Below are positions 8,534 to 16,980 of a stretch of 64,000 nucleotides of DNA, piece after piece; position 1 is the first letter of the stretch; each line of letters begins with the position of its first letter. The stretch spans positions 372,001 to 436,000 of the forward strand of contig CAZTMT010000001.1 in the NCBI GenBank assembly GCA_964615335.1, written 5' to 3'. The notes under the pieces were generated by a model. The model was not told the DNA's origin, searched no databases, and worked only from the letters and a program-made list of their open reading frames with translations. The translations under genes were made by a program, and so were the position numbers. Source of the stretch: HR10 sp964615335. GTDB taxonomy: Bacteria > Acidobacteriota > Blastocatellia > HR10.

Positions 8534-9122
8534 GGGAGATCAGACGACGACCAGTCGAGAATACTTCGAGTACCTCACGGGGAAGGACTACCCGCAGTGG
8601 CTCGTGCGTCTGGTCTTCGCGGTGCTAGAACGTTCGTTTCGACCTCACCGGAAGGAGTTTCAGGGGCGCGTCCTGGATGCCGGGTGTGGCATTGGGCATT
8701 TCTTCCGCGTGTATCCGGAGGCCTTTGGCGTGGACCACAATTTCTACTGTGTGCGCTATTGTGTGGAGCAGGGATACCGGTGCGTGCAAGGCGATCTCTA
8801 TTGTTTGCCCTTTCCGGCCGAATCCTTCGATGGTGTCCTTCTGTCTCATGTTCTGGAGCATCTGGAGGCGCCCGAAGTGGTCCTGGAGGAGGTGCGACGT
8901 GTTCTCAAGCCTGGCGGTGTCCTGAGCATTCGCGTCCCGACGGCCACGGGCTTCAAGGTGGATCGCACGCATCGGACGTTCCTGGATTACCCGCGGCTTG
9001 TCCGCCTGCTGCAACCGCGCGGTCTTCGCGTTGTGGCGAAGCGATACTATCCGATCCCCTGGAGGTGGCTGGGCGAGCTGATCATCTACAACGAGCTGCG
9101 GGTTCTCGCCATCAGGGAGTAG
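8526..9122 (+). CDS. Class I SAM-dependent methyltransferase
   Basis: A 198-aa Rossmann-fold methyltransferase of the Methyltransf_11 type: motif I VLDAGCGIGHF near residue 49, the acidic region GVDHNFYCVRY, motif IV FDGVLLSHVLEHLEAPE, and post-motif LKPGGVLSIRVP. It overlaps the preceding gene by 8 bases, so translation is probably coupled. Within a glycosyltransferase/sulfotransferase operon it may O-methylate a sugar or lipid; the substrate cannot be read from sequence. Confidence 0.85.
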   Translation: MYKGDQTTTSREYFEYLTGKDYPQWLVRLVFAVLERSFRPHRKEFQGRVLDAGCGIGHFFRVYPEAFGVDHNFYCVRYCVEQGYRCVQGDLYCLPFPAESFDGVLLSHVLEHLEAPEVVLEEVRRVLKPGGVLSIRVPTATGFKVDRTHRTFLDYPRLVRLLQPRGLRVVAKRYYPIPWRWLGELIIYNELRVLAIRE

Positions 9123-9182
9123 GTCGCATGGCGGAGCCCCCTTTTGGATTCGGATGGTGAGGTCATGGAGAAAGGACGGAGC

Positions 9183-10052
9183 ATGACGATCCCCGTGTCG
9201 GCGGGGGGAACGCACCCTGTGGAACCGATCCCGGTGGCCAGGCCCCCTGTTGTCCTTCTGGGGATGCACCGGTCGGGAACATCTCTTCTCACGGCCTTGC
9301 TTCGCAAGCTGGGATTGATCACTGGCTGGAGCCTGAACAACGAAGAATCGGCCTTCTTTCACCGGTTGAATCTCAGGATCGAACGCCTGACGGGCGGACG
9401 GTGGGATGCTCCGGGGCCTATCGCGCGAGCAGCGGCTGATCCCCTGCTTCGCGAACGCCTCCTGCATCGGTTGCGAGCTGAGCTTGTGAGTTCCCCGTTC
9501 GTGCTTTATCTGGGGCTTCGCCATTATTGGCGCTATCGGTCCTGGGAACGCTTGAACTACCCGTGGGGATGGAAAGATCCCCGGAACACGTTCACGTTCG
9601 ATCTGTGGCGGTATCTCTTTCCCGGTGCGCGTGTGATTCACATCTATCGCTGTGGGGTCGATGTGGCGGCAAGCCTGCGCGCGCGGGAGTTGGGATCGCG
9701 CGTTCAGGCCCTCTCTCAGTACGCCTCGAAGCGATGTCGCACACTACAGGGGGCTTTCAGTCTCTGGCGGCAGTATGTGGCGAAGGCTTTTTCGCTGCGG
9801 CCCGATGGAGGGGAAGAAAACATCCTCCACGTGCGGTATGAGGATTTTCTCGCTTCGCCGGGACCGGTCCTGGAACGTCTGCTCGCTTTCTGCGGGCTTC
9901 AGCCCGATCCTCATGCGTTGGCGAGGGTCATGGCGCAGATGAATCCCGAGCGAGCCTTCGCCTTCCGACGTGATCCCGAGCTGCGCGCCTTCTACGCGGA
10001 TGTGAGAGAAGATCCCTGGATGGTTCGTCTGGGATATGGAGATCTCGTCTGA
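9183..10052 (+). CDS. Sulfotransferase (PAPS-dependent, first of two)
   Basis: A 289-aa sulfotransferase. The 5'-phosphosulfate loop is GMHRSGTSLLTALLRKLGL near the N-terminus, and the 3'-phosphate site is VIHIYRCGVDVAASLRARE near residue 160. These bind PAPS and transfer sulfate to a hydroxyl group. ATG 9183 is preferred because AAAGGA lies 6 bases before it; ATG 9165 is possible. It lies between a methyltransferase and a GT2 gene, consistent with decoration of a glycan or glycolipid. It is not closely similar to the second sulfotransferase downstream. Confidence 0.87.
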   Translation: MTIPVSAGGTHPVEPIPVARPPVVLLGMHRSGTSLLTALLRKLGLITGWSLNNEESAFFHRLNLRIERLTGGRWDAPGPIARAAADPLLRERLLHRLRAELVSSPFVLYLGLRHYWRYRSWERLNYPWGWKDPRNTFTFDLWRYLFPGARVIHIYRCGVDVAASLRARELGSRVQALSQYASKRCRTLQGAFSLWRQYVAKAFSLRPDGGEENILHVRYEDFLASPGPVLERLLAFCGLQPDPHALARVMAQMNPERAFAFRRDPELRAFYADVREDPWMVRLGYGDLV

Positions 10053-10098
10053 GCCGGGACTCTCGCTGCGAGCGCATGAGATTGTCGGAGAGCACGAT

Positions 10099-11010
10099 AT
10101 GGCCGCTCGATGTACGATCGTCGCTTCGATGTACAATGCGCAGCCTCGCGTGATCGAAGTGATCCGACGGCTCTTCTTCCCGAGCCTGATCCGGAACGGG
10201 TCTGCAAGCATGCAGTTCATTCTGCTCGATGACGCCTCGCCGCTTCAAAGAGAGACCGAGCGCGTGGTAGAGGAATTCCGGTCGGCCTTTCGCTCGGTCT
10301 TCGGCGATTTCCAGTTTCTCCGCAACCCTCAGAATCTCGGTTTCGCCGGAAGCTACAATCGGGGGATGCGGCGGGCCGACGGGCAGCATCTTCTGCTGGT
10401 CAACGATGACGTCTATCTCCCGCGTGGCTCTGTGGAGCATTTGCTCGCGGTCCTGCAGCGAGAGCCCCGAGCGGGCCTTGTGGGGCCTGTGACCAATTGG
10501 GTCTGCGGGTATCAAAATACGCGCCTTTTCGGGCGCCTGCGGGATTTCTCCGAGTCGGAGATCGAACGGATTGAGGTCTTCGCTCGACGGTTGCGCGAGG
10601 CCATGGGGTATCGGGTCCTGGAGGTCGAGCGCCTGATCGGATTCTGCTGGGCCGTCTCGGGAGATCTCGTCCGGGAGATCGGGTATCTGGATGAAGCCTT
10701 CCGATACGGCCTCTATGAGGACGACGACTATTGCTTGCGCGCGCGCACGGCCGGATACCGCTTGCTCCTGGACGCGGCGACGTTCGTCGAGCATGGGGGG
10801 CCTCAGGGAGGGGGAGCTTCCTTCCGGCAACATCTGGGGAGAACGCTGAGGGCGGCTTTCCGCAACGGAATCCGGCTGGCGCGAAAGCACAGGATCACTT
10901 ACCGTGCCCTTCTTCGGCAGAGTCTAGAAGGGTTCCTTCAGTTCTTCCTCGACCGGCGGACGGTCACGGCCCAGTTACGACCGTATTTTCCAGCAGCGGA
11001 GGAGAGGTGA
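10099..11010 (+). CDS. GT2 family glycosyltransferase (rhamnosyltransferase-like)
   Basis: A soluble GT-A enzyme of about 303 aa. It begins CTIVASMYNAQ and has FILLDDASP, LGFAGSYNRGMRRADG, the metal-binding VNDDVYLPRG, and YEDDDYCLRARTAGY with the catalytic-base region. This pattern is common in O-antigen and glycan GT2 enzymes such as rhamnosyltransferases. ATG 10099 has GGAG 8 bases upstream and starts right at the domain; an upstream ATG at 10036 would overlap the sulfotransferase by 17 bases. Donor and acceptor are unknown. Confidence 0.83.
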   Translation: MAARCTIVASMYNAQPRVIEVIRRLFFPSLIRNGSASMQFILLDDASPLQRETERVVEEFRSAFRSVFGDFQFLRNPQNLGFAGSYNRGMRRADGQHLLLVNDDVYLPRGSVEHLLAVLQREPRAGLVGPVTNWVCGYQNTRLFGRLRDFSESEIERIEVFARRLREAMGYRVLEVERLIGFCWAVSGDLVREIGYLDEAFRYGLYEDDDYCLRARTAGYRLLLDAATFVEHGGPQGGGASFRQHLGRTLRAAFRNGIRLARKHRITYRALLRQSLEGFLQFFLDRRTVTAQLRPYFPAAEER

Positions 11011-11013
11011 GAG

Positions 11014-11868
11014 ATGGGAGTTGATGGAAGAAACATCGTCGTGACGGGAATTCCGCGGTCAGGGACAACGTTGGTTTGTTATCTCCTGCACCAACTGCCC
11101 AATACGGTCGCCTTAGTCGAACCGTGGCTGGGATGGCGCTTTTTCCTGACTCGGAATCCGGAGCGAGCCTGTGAAGCTGTTGTGCGCTTCTTCGAGCGGA
11201 CGCGGTCGCGGATCCTGGACGCCCGTCCCGTTCTCTCCCTCCATCGGCACGGGGAGATTCCGACCAACACGGTTGAGGAGCAGCGTCGCGCTGCCACTTT
11301 GCGAAGACTGCAGGTCCGGATAGGATGGTTTCGGATCAGGAAGCCGGTGACTTCGGACTTTTGGCTCGTCGTCAAGTACCCGGGGGTATTCACAGCTTTG
11401 CTGGAGGGATTGGTGCGGCGGTTCCCGGTGTATGCTCTCATCCGGAATCCCCTGGCCGTACTCGCTTCATGGGATTCCGTTAATCTTTCCGTGAGGAAAG
11501 GGCGCCTGCCAACGACAGAGCGTTTGGACGCCTCTCTTCGGCGTATGCTCTCCAAGCTTCCGGATCGCTTCGAACGACAGATTCGTCTGCTCGGCTGGTT
11601 TTTCGAGAAGTACCGGCGCGTTCTTCCTCCTTCGGCGATTTTCCGGTACGAAGACATCGTGAGATCAGGAGGACGTGCTCTTGCTGCGATCGTTCCGGAA
11701 GCTGCTCAATTGAATGTCCCGTTGCAAGAGAGGAATCGAAGCCCTCTCTATGATCCGGACCTCATGTGCGCTCTGGGCGAGCGGTTGCTTCGGACGGATG
11801 GTCCCTACTGGGACTTTTACACGCGGGAGAGCGTCGAACAACTCCTTGACGAGATCCGGCAGAGATGA
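11014..11868 (+). CDS. Sulfotransferase (PAPS-dependent, second of two)
   Basis: A 284-aa sulfotransferase with the 5'-phosphosulfate loop VTGIPRSGTTLVCYLLHQLP at the N-terminus and the 3'-phosphate segment VYALIRNPLAVLASWDSV near residue 145. It begins 3 bases after the GT2 stop and its own stop overlaps the next start (ATGA). Two non-identical sulfotransferases in one operon suggest either two sulfation positions or sequential sulfation of one product. Confidence 0.86.
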   Translation: MGVDGRNIVVTGIPRSGTTLVCYLLHQLPNTVALVEPWLGWRFFLTRNPERACEAVVRFFERTRSRILDARPVLSLHRHGEIPTNTVEEQRRAATLRRLQVRIGWFRIRKPVTSDFWLVVKYPGVFTALLEGLVRRFPVYALIRNPLAVLASWDSVNLSVRKGRLPTTERLDASLRRMLSKLPDRFERQIRLLGWFFEKYRRVLPPSAIFRYEDIVRSGGRALAAIVPEAAQLNVPLQERNRSPLYDPDLMCALGERLLRTDGPYWDFYTRESVEQLLDEIRQR

Positions 11869-12917
11869 CCATGCGTGTTGCCATCTTGACTCGCTTCTTG
11901 GATCCTCCGAGTCTTCGGATCTATCGAGAGCAGGTGATGTCGCACTTGCAAGCCTTGGGCATTCGCTTTGTCCCCTTCCGGACGCTCGGCCCGATTCCTT
12001 CGGGCTGCGATATCGTTTGGGATCCTGGAGTCCGTATCTATCGGGTTCCTTCTGTGCTGCGTGAGAGTCCGGTCCCGGTCATAGCGACGTTCCACGGAGG
12101 GAGCATATTCTCGAAGGCCTATTGTGAGGCAGTGCCGTTCGGTCGCCTTCGCCTCGCGTGGATAAGAAGGAGAATAGAGGCGGATTGGAAGTGGTTTCGG
12201 GATCGGGTCGCCGCTCTGATCGTTCCCTCACATTTCGCGGCGCGCAAAGTGGCTCGGCTCTTCTCTCTTTCGCGCGAGCGAATTCATCCGATCCTACATG
12301 GGGTGGATCATCGGGTCTTCACGCCGGAAGGACCCGCCGTTCGACGCGCGCGCCCCTATCTGTTGCACGTGACGGGATGGAATGCGCTGAAGAATCTCAA
12401 GCGAGTTCTGGCCGCCTATGCCCGGCTGCCGCGATCCACTCGTCCGGATCTGGTCGTCATCTTTCCCTGGACCTGGCACATCGGGCAGGGACGCGGAATC
12501 CTGTGGATCCGTCGCCTTCTCTCTCCGGAAGAGATAGCGAGGTGGTATCGAGGGGCTCTGGCGTTGGTCTTTCCCTCGCTGGAAGAGACCTTCGGGTTCC
12601 CCATTGTGGAAGCTATGGCCTGCGGTTGTCCGGTGATCACCTCAAATCGTTCCGGATGCGCTGAGGTAGCAGGCGATGCTGCCCTTCTGGTGAATCCTCG
12701 GTCGGTCGAAGCGATTGCCGAAGCCATGCACCGCGTGGCCGAAGATGAGGCGCTGCGCGAGCGGCTCCGGGAGCGAGGAGTGATTCGAGCCCAGGCCTTC
12801 CGGTGGGATCACTCGGCGGTTGAACACGCTCGCCTGTTCCGGCGCGTGGCAGAAAGAGCCTCTTGTGAAACCGAGTTCGTTTCTCAAACAACCCTCGGAG
12901 AGGGCGGCAGACGATAG
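11865..12917 (+). CDS. GT4 family glycosyltransferase; 3' end lies in a repeat
   Basis: A 350-aa GT-B enzyme of family GT4. The C-terminal domain has the EX7E region EETFGFPIVEAMACGCPVI followed by SGCAEVAGDAALLVNP, the retaining-glycosyltransferase signature. It overlaps the previous gene by 4 bases. The last codons (TLGEGGRR and the TAG stop) are supplied by a hairpin unit of the dispersed repeat that follows, since the consensus GGGCGACAGACGATAGCC contains this TAG. The original C-terminus was probably replaced when the repeat arrived, without loss of the catalytic domain. Confidence 0.86.
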   Translation: MTMRVAILTRFLDPPSLRIYREQVMSHLQALGIRFVPFRTLGPIPSGCDIVWDPGVRIYRVPSVLRESPVPVIATFHGGSIFSKAYCEAVPFGRLRLAWIRRRIEADWKWFRDRVAALIVPSHFAARKVARLFSLSRERIHPILHGVDHRVFTPEGPAVRRARPYLLHVTGWNALKNLKRVLAAYARLPRSTRPDLVVIFPWTWHIGQGRGILWIRRLLSPEEIARWYRGALALVFPSLEETFGFPIVEAMACGCPVITSNRSGCAEVAGDAALLVNPRSVEAIAEAMHRVAEDEALRERLRERGVIRAQAFRWDHSAVEHARLFRRVAERASCETEFVSQTTLGEGGRR

Positions 12918-13195
12918 CCTGGGGTGGAGCGGCAGAAGCGAAGCGGAACCCTAGGACAGGGTTCCCAATTATTCCCCCCCAAGCCCGTGCTCGGCGGGCG
13001 GCACACCGGGTCAGAAGCCCGACGAATCGAAGGACGCCATTTGTGTATCCCCCAATGGGGCGATCGGGCGTGTGTGAACCAGGCGGGTTGGGTGAGGACC
13101 CGGTGTGTCGCCCCCTTCGTGGGGCTTTTTGCGGAAAAGGGCGTTCAATTGGGCTTGCGCCTCGCGTCGCCCAGGCCGGTGGGATTTCGGCGGAA
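12879..13195 (+). repeat. Dispersed composite repeat, copy A
   Basis: This fills most of the gap 12918-13318. It has one long hairpin unit on the left (12879-12990), a 112-bp core at 12999-13110, and short degenerate units on the right. The core ends are CGGCACACCGG and CCGGTGTGTCG, which pair over 11 bp and extend to 14 bp. In copies B and E the same ends are CGGCACATCGG / CCGATGTGTCG, so one T-A pair has changed to C-G on both sides. Core orientation is plus, as in copy E. No ORF conserved between copies was found. Confidence 0.85.
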
Positions 13196-13318
13196 GGGAT
13201 GCCGTTGCTGTTCCCTCCTGCTCGCGCGTGCGGGCCTTTTGCCGATCATCTTTTTCCCTTTCGCCCTGAGGGGGGTAAAATTATCCTCGTGGAGATTTCG
13301 CGTGAGGGGATGTAGACG

Positions 13319-14422
13319 GTGTTACGCGTAGGCATCATTGGACTTCCGAACGCGGGGAAGTCCACGCTCTTCAATGCCTTGCTGCGCGGGCATGTGGCCG
13401 AGGTGGCGAGCTATCCGTTCTCGACCCTGGAGCGCAATGTGGGCATCATTGCCGTGCCGGATGAACGACTCCCCTTGCTGGCGCGAGTTTACCGGACGTC
13501 GGTGACGGTCCCTTCGACGATCGAGTTCGTGGATATTGCTGGTCTGGTGCGCGGGGCGCATCGAGGTGAAGGGTTAGGGAATCAATTCCTCGCGCACATT
13601 CGCGAGATGGATGCGCTTGTGGAAGTCGTGCGCTGTTTTGAAGCCGAGAATGTGGCACATGTAGAGGGGAGCCTGGATCCCGTTCGCGATATGGAGACGG
13701 TGGAGATGGAGCTCATGCTCGCCGATCTGGCGACTGTCGAACGTCGGAAGGAAAAGGGGCTTAAGCAGGCGAAGACGGGAGAGAAGACAGCCCTTTTCGA
13801 ACTCTCGGTTCTGGAGAAGCTCCAGGAGGCGTTGCAGGCAGGAATCCCCGTGCGGCGCGTGACTCTCTCCGAAGACGAGCGTGCCGTCGTTCGTTCTCTT
13901 TTTTTACTGACGGCCAAGCCCAAGATCTATGCTGCGAATGTGAGCGAACGCGATCTGGGCCGCGAAACTCCTGCGCTTGCACGCGTGCGCGCGCGAGCGG
14001 AAGACGAAGGGGCTCCGGTCGTCGTCCTCTGCGCCCAGTTGGGGATGGAGCTGGCGGATCTGACTGAAGAGGAAGCTGCCGAATATCTGGCCGGTCTGGG
14101 TGTTTCAAGCGTCGGCGTGCGCGAGCTGATCGAGACGGCATATCGCGTGCTCGGGCTTATTACGTTTTTCACCGGTAACGAGAAGGAGGTACGCGCCTGG
14201 GCTGTCAAGGCGGGAACGAAAGCCCCACAGGCAGCCGGTCTCATCCACTCCGATTTCGAACGCGGATTCATCGCGGCCGAAGTGATCCCCTTCAAAGAGC
14301 TGGTCGCCGTCGGGTCTCTGGCCAAAGCTCGCGAACATGGCCTGATTCGGCTCGAGGGGAGGGAGTACGTCGTACAGGAAGGCGATGTGATCTATTTTCG
14401 GTTTCACGTCTCGCCCGCCTGA
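13319..14422 (+). CDS. ychF: Redox-regulated ATPase YchF (Obg-like)
   Basis: A 367-aa member of the universal OBG-like ATPase YchF/OLA1. P-loop GLPNAGKST is at residues 8-16, followed by FVDIAGLVRGAHRGEGLGNQFL (switch II). The G4 equivalent is AANVSE, which explains ATP rather than GTP preference in this family. The C-terminus is a TGS domain (LITFFTGNEKEVRAWAVKAG to VIYFRFHVSPA). It associates with ribosomes. GTG 13319 follows GAGGGG. It converges on the mat gene with a 15-base gap. Confidence 0.96.
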   Translation: MLRVGIIGLPNAGKSTLFNALLRGHVAEVASYPFSTLERNVGIIAVPDERLPLLARVYRTSVTVPSTIEFVDIAGLVRGAHRGEGLGNQFLAHIREMDALVEVVRCFEAENVAHVEGSLDPVRDMETVEMELMLADLATVERRKEKGLKQAKTGEKTALFELSVLEKLQEALQAGIPVRRVTLSEDERAVVRSLFLLTAKPKIYAANVSERDLGRETPALARVRARAEDEGAPVVVLCAQLGMELADLTEEEAAEYLAGLGVSSVGVRELIETAYRVLGLITFFTGNEKEVRAWAVKAGTKAPQAAGLIHSDFERGFIAAEVIPFKELVAVGSLAKAREHGLIRLEGREYVVQEGDVIYFRFHVSPA

Positions 14423-14437
14423 GGGGACGATGCCGGC

Positions 14438-15628
14438 TCAGTAGATGGCGATCTCTCCCGCTGTTAATGCGCGCCAGAGAGAGGGCAGCTCATCCAGCTT
14501 CGCCATAGCCAGTTGCGAGGCCCGACCTCGCAGGGTGCGCGTGAGCCGTCGCGCGCGGAGCTTCACGTTGACGACCTGCGGCTGTGTGATCGGGCGCCCA
14601 ATTTGGCTGAGAATGTAGCAATACGCCTCCTCGACCTCTTCGATCTGCTCGACGATGTGTTCGGCGATGCGCCGCGCTGTGATGTTATAGAGCTTGCCGA
14701 CGTGGCTGATGGGATTTTTCCCGGCGGCCGCCTCCAGGCTCATCGGGCGAAAAGGAGTGATCAGACCGTTGACGCGATTCCCGCGTCCGACCTGCCCGTC
14801 ATCGCCTGCCTCGGCGCTCGTCCCGGTGAGGGTGATGTAGACCGAGCCTCTTTTCTCGTCATCGGCGGGATTGATGTGCACGGTGACGGGGCGCTCCAGA
14901 AGTCGCTCGGCGAAGTGCGCGATCTTCTGGCGGACGGCCTCTTTCTTGGCCTGATAGTCGGCCAGATCGCCGATATGGAGCGAGACGAAAGCGATGGCCA
15001 CCGTCAGGACGCATTCCGTTCCACGGCGCATCCCCATGATTTTGATATCCTCGCCGATCTCCGGATGCGCGGCCTTCATAGCTTCGGAGTTCAGGAACCG
15101 CTCCGTCTCATAGACCGCACGTTCCAGCGGAGTCAGGGGCGCATATCCGACGCCGAATGACGTATCGTTAGCCAGAGGGATCGCCTGCGCGCGCTGGAAA
15201 AGATCCACAAGGTCCGCGCTTCCCGGCCGAATGGCGCAGTGGAAGTGGATGTGCTTCTCAGGATCGAGGTGACGGAAATGCGTCCTGATCCATCGGGTCG
15301 CGGCTTCGCGGTATACCTCTTCGAGGGGAACACGCCGCTCTCCTATCTCCAGCGTCGCGCGCCCCACGAGCGTGAAGAGGATCGGGTCGAGCATCTCGCC
15401 CCCGCCGAAACGCGAGATCGTGCGCCCTCCGACAAGAAGCGCTTTATCGAGATTGTAGTGGAGGACGCGCCCGAATTCCCGCTCGTAGTATCGGCAAAGG
15501 GCGGCACTGGTCGCTTCGGCGATCCCATCGCAGATCGTATCCGGATGCCCGATCCCCTTGCGTTCGACGATCTCAACGTCCAGCTCTTCCACTTTCGGAA
15601 AATTCAAATGATCCACGATGATCGTCAT
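14438..15628 (-). CDS. mat: Archaeal-type S-adenosylmethionine synthetase
   Basis: A 396-aa methionine adenosyltransferase of the archaeal family (AdoMet_Synthase), not the usual bacterial MetK. Diagnostic blocks are EIVERKGIGHPDTICDGIAEA at the N-terminus, NDTSFGVGYAPLTPLER, KIMGMRRG, and GTSAEAGDDGQVGRGNRVNG in the second half. It makes SAM from ATP and methionine. The start follows GGAGG, 6-7 bases upstream. It may be the cell's only SAM synthetase or may accompany a bacterial MetK elsewhere; the window cannot tell. Confidence 0.95.
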   Translation of the reverse strand: MTIIVDHLNFPKVEELDVEIVERKGIGHPDTICDGIAEATSAALCRYYEREFGRVLHYNLDKALLVGGRTISRFGGGEMLDPILFTLVGRATLEIGERRVPLEEVYREAATRWIRTHFRHLDPEKHIHFHCAIRPGSADLVDLFQRAQAIPLANDTSFGVGYAPLTPLERAVYETERFLNSEAMKAAHPEIGEDIKIMGMRRGTECVLTVAIAFVSLHIGDLADYQAKKEAVRQKIAHFAERLLERPVTVHINPADDEKRGSVYITLTGTSAEAGDDGQVGRGNRVNGLITPFRPMSLEAAAGKNPISHVGKLYNITARRIAEHIVEQIEEVEEAYCYILSQIGRPITQPQVVNVKLRARRLTRTLRGRASQLAMAKLDELPSLWRALTAGEIAIY

Positions 15629-15655
15629 CGGCGGCTCCTCCCGCGTGAGCTTCTT

Positions 15656-15683
15656 TGTATACCAGAAGGGGCGGTCGAATCAA
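15656..15683 (-). promoter_or_regulatory. Promoter of the mat gene
   Basis: On the minus strand, TTGATT (15678-15683) and TATACA (15656-15661) are separated by 16 bases, with the -10 box 27 bases before the start codon at 15628. Both boxes are close to the sigma-70 consensus and the spacing is good. Confidence 0.6.
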
Positions 15684-15729
15684 GTTTTGCGGCGCGAAGG
15701 GGAGTACTGCGGGGGATCTCCGGGCATTC

Positions 15730-15758
15730 TTGAAGAGACGCGGGGGATTTGGTATGGT
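15730..15758 (+). promoter_or_regulatory. Promoter of moeA (duplicated at 19931)
   Basis: TTGAAG (15730-15735), a 17-base spacer, then TATGGT (15753-15758). The arrangement and most of the spacer are repeated at 19931-19959, upstream of a degenerate moeA start. If this is the -10 box, transcription begins about 15765. GTG at 15766 would then be a nearly leaderless start and ATG 15754 could not be the start codon. Confidence 0.6.
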
Positions 15759-16980
15759 TTTGGCCGTGATTTCGGTCGAAGAGGCGCAAGCCATTATCCT
15801 GCGGAATGTCGCTCCGAGCGGCGAGGAGAAGGTTCCGCTCCTGCGCGCTCTGGGTCGAATCCTGCGCGAACTGATTCGGGCTGACATGGACCTTCCTCCC
15901 TTCGATCGCGCCATGATGGATGGATATGCTCTGCGCGCCGAAGACACGCGCGCGGTCCCGGCACGCCTGCGCGTCGTCGGAGAGGTTCTGGCGGGAGCGA
16001 GTTTCCCACGGGCGCTGGATCGGGGAGAAGCCGTGAAGATCATGACGGGGGCACCCATTCCGACCGGAGCCGATGCGGTCGAACGCCTGGAACGGACCGA
16101 GCGCGAGGGGGAATGGGTGATCCTTCGCGAGCCCGTGCGCGTCGGGCAGCATATCAGTCGGCGGGGCAGCCAGATTCGCCAAGGGGAAATCGCCCTGGAG
16201 CCGGGCCGGCGCCTGGGCCCTGCGGAAATCGCTGTTCTGGCGGCGTTCGGCTATGCCGAAGTGCGCGTCTCGCGTCAGCCCGCTTTCGGTGTGCTTTCGA
16301 CCGGAAGCGAACTGGTGGACGTGAGCGCGCGTCCGACCGCCGTGCAGATCCGCGATTCCAATACGCCGACGCTTGGCGCCTGCCTCCGAATGGCGGGAGT
16401 CGAAGCCCATCCTCTGGGTATCGCCGCCGATGAGCCGGCACTCATCGAGGAGAAGATACGCTCGGCCCTGGAACGCTTCGACGGAGTGCTTGTGACCGGC
16501 GGCGTCTCCATGGGCGAAGCCGATCTCGTGAAAGATGCTCTGCGCCGGATCGGCGCGCAGCTTTTCTTCGAGCGCGTGCGCATTCATCCGGGGAAGCCTC
16601 TGGTCTTCGCGCGATGGGGCGAGAAGCCGATCTTCGCCCTGCCGGGTAATCCCGTCTCCGTCGTGGTGACGTTTCTGGTTTTCGTCCTGCCTGCGCTCTG
16701 TCGTATGTTGGGGTGCCAGCCTGAGCATCTGCCGCTCATCGAAGCGCGAACTGTTGAGGACGTGCGACATTCGAGTGAGCGACGGAGTTACCTGCCCGCG
16801 CGCGTTCAATTCGTGGAGGGGCAAGCGTTCGTACGGCGCGTCCCATGGGAGGGAAGTTCGGATCTGGTCGGCTTCGCCCGCGCCAACGCGTTGCTCATCA
16901 TCCCCGAAGGAGTGGAGCGGATGAAAGCCGGGGAGCGCGTTCAGGTGCTCCTTCTCCCCTGGGGAGGAGAGTCCTCGTGA
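15754..16980 (+). CDS. moeA: Molybdopterin molybdenumtransferase MoeA
   Basis: A protein of about 408 aa that inserts molybdate into adenylated molybdopterin in molybdenum-cofactor synthesis. Motifs are PPFDRAMMDGYAL near residue 45, IMTGAPIPTGADAVERLE, LSTGSELVDV, GGVSMGEADLVKDAL, and LPGNPVSVVVTFLVF. The start is ATG 15754 (GGGGGA upstream) or GTG 15766 if the promoter just described is correct. Its TGA overlaps the GTG of moaC. A degenerate copy of its first 39 codons lies 4.2 kb downstream. Confidence 0.94.
   Translation: MVLAVISVEEAQAIILRNVAPSGEEKVPLLRALGRILRELIRADMDLPPFDRAMMDGYALRAEDTRAVPARLRVVGEVLAGASFPRALDRGEAVKIMTGAPIPTGADAVERLERTEREGEWVILREPVRVGQHISRRGSQIRQGEIALEPGRRLGPAEIAVLAAFGYAEVRVSRQPAFGVLSTGSELVDVSARPTAVQIRDSNTPTLGACLRMAGVEAHPLGIAADEPALIEEKIRSALERFDGVLVTGGVSMGEADLVKDALRRIGAQLFFERVRIHPGKPLVFARWGEKPIFALPGNPVSVVVTFLVFVLPALCRMLGCQPEHLPLIEARTVEDVRHSSERRSYLPARVQFVEGQAFVRRVPWEGSSDLVGFARANALLIIPEGVERMKAGERVQVLLLPWGGESS

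Noticed and set aside
12879..13195. ORFs of 80-135 codons across the dispersed repeats (also copies B-E)
   Set aside because: They read through hairpins in several frames. The best shared frame (RIEGRH...MNQTRW) has a stop in copy B and is lost in C, so it is not a conserved protein.
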